A DNA stretch of 64,000 bases from Chitinophaga polysaccharea (lineage in GTDB: Bacteria > Bacteroidota > Bacteroidia > Chitinophagales > Chitinophagaceae). The notes beneath the pieces are model-generated. The model made no database searches, was not told the DNA's origin, and saw only the letters and a program-made list of their open reading frames with translations. Both the position numbers and the translations under genes were made by a program. The first letter of the stretch is position 1. Each line of letters starts with the position of its first letter. Location: contig NZ_CABFVU010000003.1 in the NCBI RefSeq assembly GCF_902150045.1, positions 682,001-746,000 of the forward strand, in the 5' to 3' direction. This document shows, piece by piece, positions 15,968 to 25,165 of this stretch.

Positions 15968-18900
15968 TTAATACTGTACAGCAGTGAGCTTTACGGGGCC
16001 TATCAGGCCGGCGGACTGGTAACTGCTTTCCGGCGTATATGGGTTTACGTTACTCCATGTTCTTCTTTCTGAGGCCGGCAATTTGCTATCGCCAATGAGG
16101 CGGTTTACCCAGGTGTTCACTACTGTCACCGTTAACTTGTTATCCCCCTTCTTCAGTGCATCTTTTACATTTACGCGATAAGGGGCTGTCCATACATTGC
16201 CCAGCGCTACACCATTCAGGCTCACATCCGCCATTACGCCCACGGCGCCAAGATCCAGGTACACAGTGGATCCTGCCGGTGGTTCATCTGCCTTAAAAGT
16301 AATTTCATAAACAGCGGTACCGGAATAATCGCGGATCTGTTCATTGGCATGCATGCTCCAGCTTATCAGCTGATCAAACACTACTGGTTGAGCGGGGCCG
16401 CGCTTTGCAGTATCAAAGCTTACCTTCCACGGTCCCTGTAACTGCGTCAGCGTAACTGCCTGCGGGAAATTAACGGCAGAACCAGCGCTGGCAGCAGCCT
16501 TCTTTTGAAACAGTACAAAACCGCTTTGATAAGGGGCTAACGTTAACGGCACAACGGTGTGTGCTGCCTGCTGTTTAAACTGTTTCAGTTCCCGCGTTTC
16601 CCCGGTTACGGCATCCCACCATTCAGGTTGTTTGCCTGTTACACGAAAAGCGGGCGACAATGTAACCGTTTGATCCGATTGGTTGGTGATGAAATATATT
16701 TCGCCTTCCCCGGTTGTGCGGTGTGTATACAATACCTGCTCCGGCAGCTGTGCCACGTCTGCGGGCAATTGCAATATAATCAATGCCTGCTGCATATCCA
16801 TACCGCTGAGCACCTGTCCTTTGCCATACTTTCTCTGATGTTCCTGGTTATTGCCCCATAACTCAGCAGCAAGCCGCTGCACGCTTGCATCTGCAGCAGG
16901 ATACCGTTGCAGGCTTGGCGATCGGCTGGGCGCAGGCCCCAGGATGACAGCGCCTTCTTTTACCAGCTGTGCAATTTTCTCCAGCAGCTCAGGCCGCATG
17001 GTTTCCAGTTGTGGCAGCACCAGCAAACGATAACTCATGCCATCCGGCAACACCAGCCTGCCATTCTTCACCTGTAACCGCTCCAGGATCACTTCTGCAT
17101 TGATGTAGTCATAGGAATATCCCTTGGGTAATTCAGGATCTCTTACTCCTGTCATCTTCGGCGCATCTTCCCCAATGAAATAGGCGACATCATTTACTGC
17201 TTTACCCTCCTGCAAAAGAAAGTTACACCTCCTGATATAATCTATAAAAGCTTTGCCCTGGTAAAACCAGGTGTTCTTCCTGTTGAACTCCGTGCCAAAA
17301 CCCGCGTTCACACCGGGTTCCCGGTCTTCATACGGTTGTTCGATAAACACATGCAAAAGACTGTGATTGATGCCTTCCGTAAAGGACCAGTCGCCACGGC
17401 GCTTCAGCAATGCCGGGTAACGGCCGTAGGCATTACCGCCGGCGGTAAATGATTCTGCTGCTACTCTTGTTTTGCCATAAATATGCGCAGCAGAAGAAGC
17501 GGCGCGGCATTCGATATTTCCCAGGGTTCCTTCATTCCAGAACTCTCCTGCCACTTCATCCGATTGCCCGCCATATTTAAGGAACTCCGATGGGAAGCCC
17601 CAGTGGCCATAGTTTTCCAGCCACAGTTTCATACCGTCTTTATGACTGGCCTTACGTAACCCGGCCACGTATTTATAGGCAACACGATCAGCTACCAGGC
17701 GGCGAAGATCCCACAGGAACCGGTCGGACTGATCAGAACTACCCACTACCCTGCCTGATAGCACCGGCAACCAGGGTAAAGGATCGTAGCCATATTGTTT
17801 TTTGAAATCCTCCGCCATGTCATCGGTCCAGTTTTGCGAACCCGTTTCATAACTATCGGCCACTACCCATTTCAATGCGGTGCGCTCTGCAGCAGGGATG
17901 TTTTTACGGATCTTACCCACAAAGGCATCATAGTGGTATTGCGACCATTCATCGCTGATCTTGTCTATTTCCAGTCCTGTTCCTTCCGGTGAAGCAGGGC
18001 CATTGGTAACACCGGTAGGCAGCATGCCATATCGTACTACTATCCAGTTACCGGCAGGCACGTTCCAGGTAAGCGTGCCGTTGGCTGATACGTTTTTTGT
18101 GAGATGAACAACTTTTGCAGGATCAATAGTAAGGCCCTGGCCGGATACGTCCGGCTCCCGGGGCCACTGGTATTCATTCCACAGTGGCAACGGCGTCTGG
18201 AACATCTTGGCCAGTTGTTTTTCTTCAAAGCGCTCAATGCGTGGGGCTGCAAGCAATTTTATTTCCGCCAGTGCTGGATGGCCCTCACTGGTGAGCAGCC
18301 GGAACTGTCTGCCGGTGGCGGCTTTGAAAGAAACCGCTACCGGCGCATAAGGTTTAAAGCCTACATTATTTTGCGGGTTGCTGCGATCAAATTCAAATTT
18401 CTTTACGGTACGCCAGTTGCCCCCTTCTTTTACCTGCAGCTCGAACTGTGCTTTAAAAGGCTTTGCTGCCGGGTAAATAATCAGGCTGCGCGCGGTGAAA
18501 TCGCTGGTTACTTCCAGGTCAATGTGGGCAGGTATTGCCTTATCCGCAGGGGCGGCAACAATTACCTCTTCCGTGATATTCCCGTCTGCCAGTTTTTCAA
18601 TATTGCGGAATGTGATGTTGGAAGTGATATGTGGCGCATGTTTACCAATATCGTCGTCATCCTCAGCGGGTACGGGGAATGCCAGCACCGCCACTGTCTG
18701 AAAATCGGCGGGTGCTGCCGGCAGCTGCTGCTGATACTGTTGCGGGCCATGAATAGTAACCTCCTGGCCCGCGAGATAGCGCATCGATTGAGAAGGTCTG
18801 ATCCACGGACCACCACTCTGGCTCCAGCCGGGACTATTGAACAGACCAATGTCCAGGCCGTTCTCTGAAGCGGTACGTATAGCCGTACGTGTTACTTGCC

Positions 18901-19198
18901 ACCATTCGTCGGAAAACAATTTTACTTTTCCATATGGCACCTCTTCTTTAGGATATCCTATGTTACCGATGAAAGCGCGGCCAATACCTACTTTCGCCAT
19001 GGCTTCCACATCTTTCTTAACCCCCTCCTGCGAAATATTATCGCTCATCCAGTACCAATATACACTTGGTTTAATACTGTCGGGCGGCGTTGTAAATCCC
19101 TGTTGCAGCAGGGATTGTTGTCCGTTGGCGCTTAATGCAGCCGACAGCAGTACAACTGCGCTGCACCTGGTGGCTTTTCTTATAATAGTATTATGCAT
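15968..19198 (-). CDS. Exported alpha-L-rhamnosidase-like glycosyl hydrolase, GH106 family
   Basis: This 1076-residue protein has a signal peptide (ALSANGQQ) and the GH106 start block PSVYWYWMSDNISQEGVKKDVEAMAKVGI followed by NSPGWSQSGGPW. Later blocks include WVVADSYETGSQNWTDDMAEDFKKQYGYDP and a C-terminal galactose-binding-like beta-sandwich (YEITFKADEPPAGSTVYLDLGAVGVMADVSLNG). GH106 enzymes cut alpha-L-rhamnosyl linkages, for example in rhamnogalacturonan-II side chains, with a calcium-assisted inverting mechanism. It lies between an esterase gene and the GH78 gene and should supply rhamnose to the cytosolic enzymes encoded upstream. Confidence 0.9.
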   Translation of the reverse strand: MHNTIIRKATRCSAVVLLSAALSANGQQSLLQQGFTTPPDSIKPSVYWYWMSDNISQEGVKKDVEAMAKVGIGRAFIGNIGYPKEEVPYGKVKLFSDEWWQVTRTAIRTASENGLDIGLFNSPGWSQSGGPWIRPSQSMRYLAGQEVTIHGPQQYQQQLPAAPADFQTVAVLAFPVPAEDDDDIGKHAPHITSNITFRNIEKLADGNITEEVIVAAPADKAIPAHIDLEVTSDFTARSLIIYPAAKPFKAQFELQVKEGGNWRTVKKFEFDRSNPQNNVGFKPYAPVAVSFKAATGRQFRLLTSEGHPALAEIKLLAAPRIERFEEKQLAKMFQTPLPLWNEYQWPREPDVSGQGLTIDPAKVVHLTKNVSANGTLTWNVPAGNWIVVRYGMLPTGVTNGPASPEGTGLEIDKISDEWSQYHYDAFVGKIRKNIPAAERTALKWVVADSYETGSQNWTDDMAEDFKKQYGYDPLPWLPVLSGRVVGSSDQSDRFLWDLRRLVADRVAYKYVAGLRKASHKDGMKLWLENYGHWGFPSEFLKYGGQSDEVAGEFWNEGTLGNIECRAASSAAHIYGKTRVAAESFTAGGNAYGRYPALLKRRGDWSFTEGINHSLLHVFIEQPYEDREPGVNAGFGTEFNRKNTWFYQGKAFIDYIRRCNFLLQEGKAVNDVAYFIGEDAPKMTGVRDPELPKGYSYDYINAEVILERLQVKNGRLVLPDGMSYRLLVLPQLETMRPELLEKIAQLVKEGAVILGPAPSRSPSLQRYPAADASVQRLAAELWGNNQEHQRKYGKGQVLSGMDMQQALIILQLPADVAQLPEQVLYTHRTTGEGEIYFITNQSDQTVTLSPAFRVTGKQPEWWDAVTGETRELKQFKQQAAHTVVPLTLAPYQSGFVLFQKKAAASAGSAVNFPQAVTLTQLQGPWKVSFDTAKRGPAQPVVFDQLISWSMHANEQIRDYSGTAVYEITFKADEPPAGSTVYLDLGAVGVMADVSLNGVALGNVWTAPYRVNVKDALKKGDNKLTVTVVNTWVNRLIGDSKLPASERRTWSNVNPYTPESSYQSAGLIGPVKLTAVQY

Positions 19199-19305
19199 AC
19201 TTTGTGTCTTCGTTTAACCGTAAGAGTTATAGCAGCAGTAAGCCGGGCTGTCGGTATTTATCCGCAGCAGACCGCCTGTAATATCTTCCAAAATAAAAAA
19301 GGTTA

Positions 19306-20241
19306 TTAGTATAACTGTCCTGTACCTCCCTGCAGCAAAGGATTACCAGGATTGAGCATCCCCATCCGGCCCAGCCACTTCATCGTGATCTGCATCCACA
19401 CTTCTACCGGTAGTTTCAATACAAAACCGTGGTTACCTTCCGGATAAATATGCATCTCTGCGGGTACATGCTGATGGCGCAGGGCCTGGTAAAACGCCAG
19501 GGTGTTATCTACATCCACAACGGTATCGTCGCCGGTGTGAAACAGGATCGTTGGAGGGGTTTGCGGCGTCACCTGCCGGTCGTTGGAGTAATTTTTTATG
19601 GCCTCTTCTCCAGGCTGGCTGCCCAGTAATTTTAAACGAGAGCCGGAATGTGTAAGGTTCTTTTCCATGCTGATCACCGGATACACCAGGATCATAAAAT
19701 CGGGGCGCAGGTTGATACCAGCGTTTGCCGCCAGCACTGGCTTATTGAAATGCGTGCCTGTTGTGGAAGCCAGGTGGCCGCCGGCAGAGAAGCCCATAAT
19801 ACCTACGCGGTTGTTGTCTATATTCCATTCCGTGGCATGCGCCCGGATTATTTTTATAGCTTCCTGTGCATCCTGTAAGGGGCCACTGCTTTTGTCCTGC
19901 ATGATCTTATCATCCGGCAAGCGGTATTTGAGCACAAAAGCGGCGATACCCTGCTTTTGGAAATATGCTCCTATATCAAGCCCTTCTTTCTGCAATACTA
20001 CCCAGGAATATCCTCCACCGGGGCAAATCAGTACTGCGGTCCCCGTGGCTTTTTCTTTTGGTGGCAGGAATACCGTTAAAGTAGGCACACTGGTATGCGC
20101 ACGGCTGTTATCCTTATTGGTTGCTTCTTCATCCGCAGAGGCAATTCCACCGGGAGGAACACCATCATATAAAGGCATAACGGTTTGTGCATTGGCGGCA
20201 AGGGCAACGGAGCTAAAAAGCAGGATAAAGAAAGCACGCAT
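19306..20241 (-). CDS. Exported alpha/beta hydrolase, acetyl-xylan-esterase-like (BD-FAE type)
   Basis: The protein has 311 residues with a signal peptide (MRAFFILLFSSVALAANAQ). The oxyanion region is VLICPGGGYSWV, the nucleophile elbow is GFSAGGHLAS, the acid is likely the Asp of HTGDDTVVDV, and the catalytic His is in EGNHGF. This is the carbohydrate-esterase type often found beside rhamnosidases. It would strip acetyl or similar esters from rhamnose-bearing glycans so the glycosidases can act. The gene lies 35 bp after the kinase and 107 bp before the GH106 gene in the same run. Confidence 0.88.
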   Translation of the reverse strand: MRAFFILLFSSVALAANAQTVMPLYDGVPPGGIASADEEATNKDNSRAHTSVPTLTVFLPPKEKATGTAVLICPGGGYSWVVLQKEGLDIGAYFQKQGIAAFVLKYRLPDDKIMQDKSSGPLQDAQEAIKIIRAHATEWNIDNNRVGIMGFSAGGHLASTTGTHFNKPVLAANAGINLRPDFMILVYPVISMEKNLTHSGSRLKLLGSQPGEEAIKNYSNDRQVTPQTPPTILFHTGDDTVVDVDNTLAFYQALRHQHVPAEMHIYPEGNHGFVLKLPVEVWMQITMKWLGRMGMLNPGNPLLQGGTGQLY

Positions 20242-20276
20242 AGTATTATTTATTGGTGGTAATGATAATCAAAACT

Positions 20277-21674
20277 TCATAAAGTTGCATCATGTGTCAC
20301 CGAATAATATTTCAGTTCTATCAGGTCGTTGGGCATTGGCTTACTGTTCCAGTGCGGATGAATGGCCAGGGCAGCGCCCATTGCGGTAGCCTGCGCCATG
20401 GAAGCAGCAAAAATTTCAAGATCAGGGAACAGGGTGGCCAGCAGGTTCATGTAAATGACGTTCTTACTGAATCCACCGTCAACGAATATACGTTTTACAC
20501 GGGCGCCTTTTAATACCCTGCTGGTGGCGATGTATTGCTGGTTGGCAATATCCAGCATCAGCTGATGATAGGCTTCGGTATCAGACGCAAATGTGCCCAG
20601 GTCCCGCTGCCCGAATATGGACGCCTGCATCCGCTGTTTGTTGGCCTGCAGCTGCGGCGCATCCTGCTTATTCCGCTCCTTCAGCATACGGATGATATTA
20701 GCATCATACTCCACCGACCTGTAACGGCCGGCATGCTGATCAAAATGCGCGGCAATACGTTTTACCTGTTGCTCATGCTCATAACCTGCAAACAACCGGG
20801 AGGCCTTCACGGGTTTGCCCTGGAACGACATATAGCATAAACAGTCGGCCTCCAGTTCTTCCGGTGTAAGTGGTGTATCGTTAAACGGATTCAGGCTGAT
20901 GCACCAGGTACCGGTGGAAATCAGCACAAAAGGCTCATGAAAATTAACCAGGTAAGGGATCAGCGCAGCAGAGCTGTCGTGCAGCCCTGTGCCTACGGCA
21001 TAGTTATTCCCGGGGAAAGCAGCGGGCATCACTTCTCCGGAAGAAAAAAGAGGCGCCAGCTTTTCCAGCACCCCTTCCTTTATTAACCACGAATGATATT
21101 CATTTTGTTTAAAGTCCCACAGGTTGGTATGGCAACCGATACTGGTAATATCTGAGCAGGCAACGCCCGACAGCAGGTAGCTCATATATTGCGGCAAATG
21201 CAGCGCGTATTTCATGCGACTGAAAACTTCCGGTTGTTCATATTTCAGCCGGTACAGTTGCATACCTGAGTTAAGGCTTCCCAGCACAGGTGATGCTGCC
21301 TGCACCGAAAAATTGGTTTCTCCGCCATATTTGCTGTAAAACTGCTGGCTTAATGCAGCAGGATATTCTTTCAGGTAATTGTACAATGGTGTTAATGGGC
21401 GCCCTTCTTCATCGATGTATACCAGGCTTGCGCCGTAAGTGGAAAAATTGATAGCCTTAATGGCTACATCTTTTCTCCGGAATACTTCCCTCAGCGAATC
21501 GAATACAGACAGCCGGAGGCTTTCCAGGTTTTCACAGGGCGCGCCATCTTCATCTACGGTTTCCGTAAAACGGGCAGTGCGCTCAAAGATGATCCGGTAC
21601 TGTTCATCAAAGAGAAACAGCTTCTTGTTGGTTTTTCCAACATCAAAAATGGCAATAACGGGAATCTCGCTCAT
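20277..21674 (-). CDS. rhaB: FGGY-family carbohydrate kinase, L-rhamnulokinase
   Basis: The ATG at 21674 gives 465 residues beginning MSEIPVIAIFDVGKTNKKLFLFDE, the first ATP phosphate loop. The frame is open upstream, but that extension would overlap rhaI. The second domain has LISTGTWCISLNP and the ADP-binding IFVDGGFSKN near the C-terminus, both typical of FGGY kinases. By context it phosphorylates L-rhamnulose to L-rhamnulose-1-phosphate, between the isomerase and aldolase steps. It starts 13 bp after rhaI. A fuculose or other ketose kinase is possible by sequence alone; the operon makes rhamnulokinase most likely. Confidence 0.88.
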   Translation of the reverse strand: MSEIPVIAIFDVGKTNKKLFLFDEQYRIIFERTARFTETVDEDGAPCENLESLRLSVFDSLREVFRRKDVAIKAINFSTYGASLVYIDEEGRPLTPLYNYLKEYPAALSQQFYSKYGGETNFSVQAASPVLGSLNSGMQLYRLKYEQPEVFSRMKYALHLPQYMSYLLSGVACSDITSIGCHTNLWDFKQNEYHSWLIKEGVLEKLAPLFSSGEVMPAAFPGNNYAVGTGLHDSSAALIPYLVNFHEPFVLISTGTWCISLNPFNDTPLTPEELEADCLCYMSFQGKPVKASRLFAGYEHEQQVKRIAAHFDQHAGRYRSVEYDANIIRMLKERNKQDAPQLQANKQRMQASIFGQRDLGTFASDTEAYHQLMLDIANQQYIATSRVLKGARVKRIFVDGGFSKNVIYMNLLATLFPDLEIFAASMAQATAMGAALAIHPHWNSKPMPNDLIELKYYSVTHDATL

Positions 21675-21687
21675 AAACACTTTTAAA

Positions 21688-22962
21688 TTACAAACCAGTG
21701 GCCATTGTTTTGGCCCCTCTTTCACGTACCAGGTGATCTCTCACTTTTTCAGAACGGTACAATGCCAGCGGGTTCAATGCGCCGCCGGATTGTATCCTGG
21801 CTTCGGCCACCAGCGGCCGCACATCTGTACGGAACGCCTGTTGCAGTATTTCCTGGGCCGTTACCACATCATTGTTCTGCTGTGCAGCCAGTAATTGTTT
21901 CCTGTCTACCAGCAATGCCTGTGCGTAAGTGATCATGATAGCCTCCACGGACTGTAACAGGTCTTCCAGCGGATCTTTCACATTATGCGAAGCGTCTATC
22001 ATCCAGCCAAGATCGGTAGTATGGTTCATGCCGCGGGCATCCATTCCTTCCACCAGTTCGTTGAAGATAAGGAACAGCTGGTAAGGCTTAATGCTGCCAA
22101 CGGTCAGATCATCATCGCCGTACTTGGAATCGTTGAAATGAAAGCCTCCGAGCTTACCTTCCATCAGTAACAAGGCTACAATCTGTTCAATGTTCGCATT
22201 GGGCAGGTGGTGCCCCAGATCCACGAGGGTGTAGGCTTTCGGGCCCAGTTTATTTGCGTATAGCAGCGACTGGCCCCAGTCGCCCACTGTAGTGGAATAA
22301 AAATTAGGTTCAGCAGCTTTATATTCCACAAACATTTTCCAGTGGTCCGGCAGGGCGGCGTAAATTTCCTGCAAACCTTCCAGGGTATTCTGGAAAGCAT
22401 GGCGGAAATTGAGTTGACCGGGGAAACAGGAACCGTCGGCCAGCCATACGGTGAGTGCATCGGAACCCAGTTCTATGCCATGACGGATCACTTCTATGTT
22501 ATGCTCTATCGCTTGTTTGCGGATGTCTTTATTAACGTTCTGCAGGGAGCCGAATTTATAGCTACGCTCCTGCCCCGGCTGATCCTGGAAGGTATTGGAG
22601 TTCATGGCATCAAAGCGGAGGCCATGCTGTGTAGCCATTGCTTTGATGTGCGCCGGGTTGGATGGAATATCCCAGGGGATATGCAGGGAAATGGCGCCGC
22701 TGGACTGGTTCAGCTGGTGCAGCAGGCCTATATCTTCGATCTTTTCTTCAAGACTGCGGGGCTCACCTCCACCGGGGAAACGGCCGAAACGGGTACCACC
22801 GGTACCAAGCGCCCAGCTGGGAACACCTACCTGGAAGGCCTTCAGGTGCTGCAATATTTCAGGCACATTTTTTATTTCCCCTGAAAGATACTCAAACGCC
22901 CGTTGCTGCGCTGCCATCCCCGCCTGGTTATGTTCTTCTATCCTGTATTTTTCAATTCTCAT
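21688..22962 (-). CDS. rhaI: L-rhamnose isomerase, RhaI (Pseudomonas stutzeri) type
   Basis: The 424-residue protein is a TIM-barrel ketol isomerase of the xylose-isomerase superfamily. Metal-site segments are visible: MFVEYKAAEP (Glu), TLVDLGHHLPNANIEQ (Asp, His), GGFHFNDSKYGDDDL (His, Asp) and LGWMIDASHN. The first part has VPSWALGTGGTRFGRFPGGGEPR, a hallmark of the RhaI branch rather than E. coli RhaA. It converts L-rhamnose to L-rhamnulose in the cytoplasm with two divalent metals. It sits between the aldolase/dehydrogenase and kinase genes. Confidence 0.93.
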   Translation of the reverse strand: MRIEKYRIEEHNQAGMAAQQRAFEYLSGEIKNVPEILQHLKAFQVGVPSWALGTGGTRFGRFPGGGEPRSLEEKIEDIGLLHQLNQSSGAISLHIPWDIPSNPAHIKAMATQHGLRFDAMNSNTFQDQPGQERSYKFGSLQNVNKDIRKQAIEHNIEVIRHGIELGSDALTVWLADGSCFPGQLNFRHAFQNTLEGLQEIYAALPDHWKMFVEYKAAEPNFYSTTVGDWGQSLLYANKLGPKAYTLVDLGHHLPNANIEQIVALLLMEGKLGGFHFNDSKYGDDDLTVGSIKPYQLFLIFNELVEGMDARGMNHTTDLGWMIDASHNVKDPLEDLLQSVEAIMITYAQALLVDRKQLLAAQQNNDVVTAQEILQQAFRTDVRPLVAEARIQSGGALNPLALYRSEKVRDHLVRERGAKTMATGL

Positions 22963-22996
22963 GATGATCTTTTTAACAGCAGATAAAAAAATATTT

Positions 22997-25123
22997 CTAT
23001 CTCACAAAAGCCATGGCTACACCGCCATCAACGTTCAGTACATTGCCGGTTGCCTTGTTCAGTAATCCGCCTACAAAGGCATAACAGGCATTGGCAATAT
23101 CTTCCGGTACAATGATTTCATTCAGCAGCGTGCGCTTTGCATAAAACGCCGGCAGCTCTTCCACCTTTACGCCATATGCTTTAGCGCGGCCTTCCGCCCA
23201 TGCACCGGCCCATATTTTACTGTCGGAGATCACCGCATCCGGGTTTACTACGTTCACGCGTATACGATCTTTTCCCAGTTCTGCAGCATTGAGCCTGCTC
23301 AGGTGCAGCTGCGCTGCTTTCGCCGAGCCATAGCCTGCATTGTTGGGGCCGGATACCAGCGCATTCTTGCTTACAATGTTCAGGACATCTCCACCGGTAT
23401 CCTGTTTGCGCATTATTTCCACGCCTGTTTGTGTAACCAGGAACTGTCCCTTTACGAGTACATCATACAGCAGGTCCCAGTCTTTTTCTGTGTGATCTTC
23501 GATCGGTTTGGAGATAGATAAACCGGCGCAGTTCACTATAATGTCCACTCCTCCGAACGCCAGCACGGCGGTATTGTAGGTATTACGGATAGATGCGGCG
23601 TCTGTAACATCAAGAAGGTCTGAAGTGAACCCGTCTTTCCCGAACAGTTTATTAAACTCTTCCGTGGCAGAGGAAAGCCGCTGCGCATCATTATCATTGA
23701 TCACAACTACGGCACCTTCTTCTGCAAATTTTTTGGCGATAGCTTTACCGATGCCCCCGGCGCTGCCTGTTACCAGGGCTATCCTGCCGGTAAGGGCTTT
23801 AGGCTTGGGCATACGTTGCAGCTTTGCTTCTTCCAGCAGCCAGTATTCGATGTTAAATGCTTCCTGCCGTGGCAGGGAAGTATATTCTGAAATGGCTTCT
23901 GCGCCTTTCATTACATTGATGGCGTTGATATAGAATTCGGCGGCTACACGGGCGGTTTGTTTATCTTTTGCAAACGTGAACATGCCTATGCCCGGATAGA
24001 GGATCACTACAGGATTAGGATCACGCATAGCGGGACTGTTGGGATGTTTGCAGGTATTGTAGTACTCCTGGTACATTTCCCGGTAAGCGGTAAACAACGG
24101 GGCCAGCGATGCTTTCACCGTTGCCACGTCATTCAGGTCAGCATCAGGCTGGAGGTTAAGCACCAGCGGGCTGATCTTTGTACGGAGGAAGTGATCCGGG
24201 CAGCTGGTGCCAAGCGGGGCGAGCCTGTCGAGATCATTGGAGTTGATAAATTCAAGCACACGTTGGTCGTCTGTAAAATGACCCACCATTTTTTGCTGTG
24301 AAGAGCAGTATCCCCGCAGCACCGGCGCCAGCGCAGCTGCCTGGGCTTTGCGGCGGTCGGCCGGAAGGGATTGTATCCTGGCGCCGCCAAAAACGGGTTT
24401 ACTGCGGCCGGTGTTTTCTTCCAGGTATTCCGCGCAGCGCTCTATCACTTCCAGGGTATTGATATAGCTTTCATAAGCGGTATCGCCCCAGGTGAACAGT
24501 CCATGAGAGCCCAGCATGATACCGCGGATACCGGGGTTTTCATCCAGGCATTGCTTCAGCTGCAATCCGAGGTCAAATCCGGGCTTTTGCCAGGGTACCC
24601 AGCCTATGGTGCCATTAAACAGCTCCTGGGTGATTTTCCGGCCGTCTTTTGCCGCGGCAATAGCTATGGCTGCATCCGGATGAAGATGGTCAATATGTTT
24701 AAAAGGCAGGAATCCATGCAGGGGGGTATCAATGGAAGGAGCTTTTGAGCTGAGGTCATAAATACAGTGGTTAAACAACTCCACCATTTCATCTTCATGC
24801 GCTATACCCCTGTATATATTTTTCAGGCTGCGAAGGCGGTCAACATACAAGGCCGCCAGACCGCTTTTTTTGAGTGTGCCCAGGTCTCCGCCGGAGCCTT
24901 TTACCCACATTACCTCAACGGGTTCTCCCGTCAGCGGATCTTTTGCCATGGCTTTGCAGGAGGTGTTCCCGCCGCCATAGTTGGTAAGCCGGAGGTCTGC
25001 GCCGAGTAAATTGGAACGATAAATCAGCAAGGCAACTTCGTCACCAGCCATGGAGGCGGCTGTTGCTTCATCCCATAAATAGCTGACATGCCTGAATTGC
25101 GTAGTAGTTCCATCTAAAGACAT
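22997..25123 (-). CDS. rhaD-rhaE: Bifunctional rhamnulose-1-phosphate aldolase / short-chain dehydrogenase
   Basis: The 708-residue fusion has a class II aldolase domain at the N-terminus (GGNTSCK at 51-57, VKGSGGDLG at 74-82, then PLHGFLPFKHIDHLHPDA with zinc-site histidines). From about residue 440 a short-chain dehydrogenase follows, with ALVTGSAGGIGK and the active-site Tyr-x-x-x-Lys in YGSAK. The aldolase half splits L-rhamnulose-1-phosphate into dihydroxyacetone phosphate and L-lactaldehyde. The dehydrogenase half probably oxidises L-lactaldehyde to L-lactate, which would explain why no separate aldehyde dehydrogenase gene is nearby. The length matches the known fused family. Confidence 0.92.
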   Translation of the reverse strand: MSLDGTTTQFRHVSYLWDEATAASMAGDEVALLIYRSNLLGADLRLTNYGGGNTSCKAMAKDPLTGEPVEVMWVKGSGGDLGTLKKSGLAALYVDRLRSLKNIYRGIAHEDEMVELFNHCIYDLSSKAPSIDTPLHGFLPFKHIDHLHPDAAIAIAAAKDGRKITQELFNGTIGWVPWQKPGFDLGLQLKQCLDENPGIRGIMLGSHGLFTWGDTAYESYINTLEVIERCAEYLEENTGRSKPVFGGARIQSLPADRRKAQAAALAPVLRGYCSSQQKMVGHFTDDQRVLEFINSNDLDRLAPLGTSCPDHFLRTKISPLVLNLQPDADLNDVATVKASLAPLFTAYREMYQEYYNTCKHPNSPAMRDPNPVVILYPGIGMFTFAKDKQTARVAAEFYINAINVMKGAEAISEYTSLPRQEAFNIEYWLLEEAKLQRMPKPKALTGRIALVTGSAGGIGKAIAKKFAEEGAVVVINDNDAQRLSSATEEFNKLFGKDGFTSDLLDVTDAASIRNTYNTAVLAFGGVDIIVNCAGLSISKPIEDHTEKDWDLLYDVLVKGQFLVTQTGVEIMRKQDTGGDVLNIVSKNALVSGPNNAGYGSAKAAQLHLSRLNAAELGKDRIRVNVVNPDAVISDSKIWAGAWAEGRAKAYGVKVEELPAFYAKRTLLNEIIVPEDIANACYAFVGGLLNKATGNVLNVDGGVAMAFVR

Positions 25124-25165
25124 ACTCTATAATTTTAACGTTTTTAATTGCGATAATAATGCGGG

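Noticed and set aside
18104..18868. 254-codon open frame on the plus strand opposite GH106
   Set aside because: It is antisense to a clear GH106 gene, has Cys/Arg-rich low-quality protein sequence and no family resemblance.
19314..19323. Exact ACAGGACAGT (minus strand) about 115 bp upstream of the GH106 gene
   Set aside because: It is a single copy inside the esterase coding sequence (Thr-Gly-Gln-Leu codons). One chance match to a 10-mer is not unlikely in a window of this size.
19598..20389. 263-codon open frame on the plus strand opposite the esterase and kinase genes
   Set aside because: It spans two convincing minus-strand genes and their gap; its translation matches nothing recognisable.
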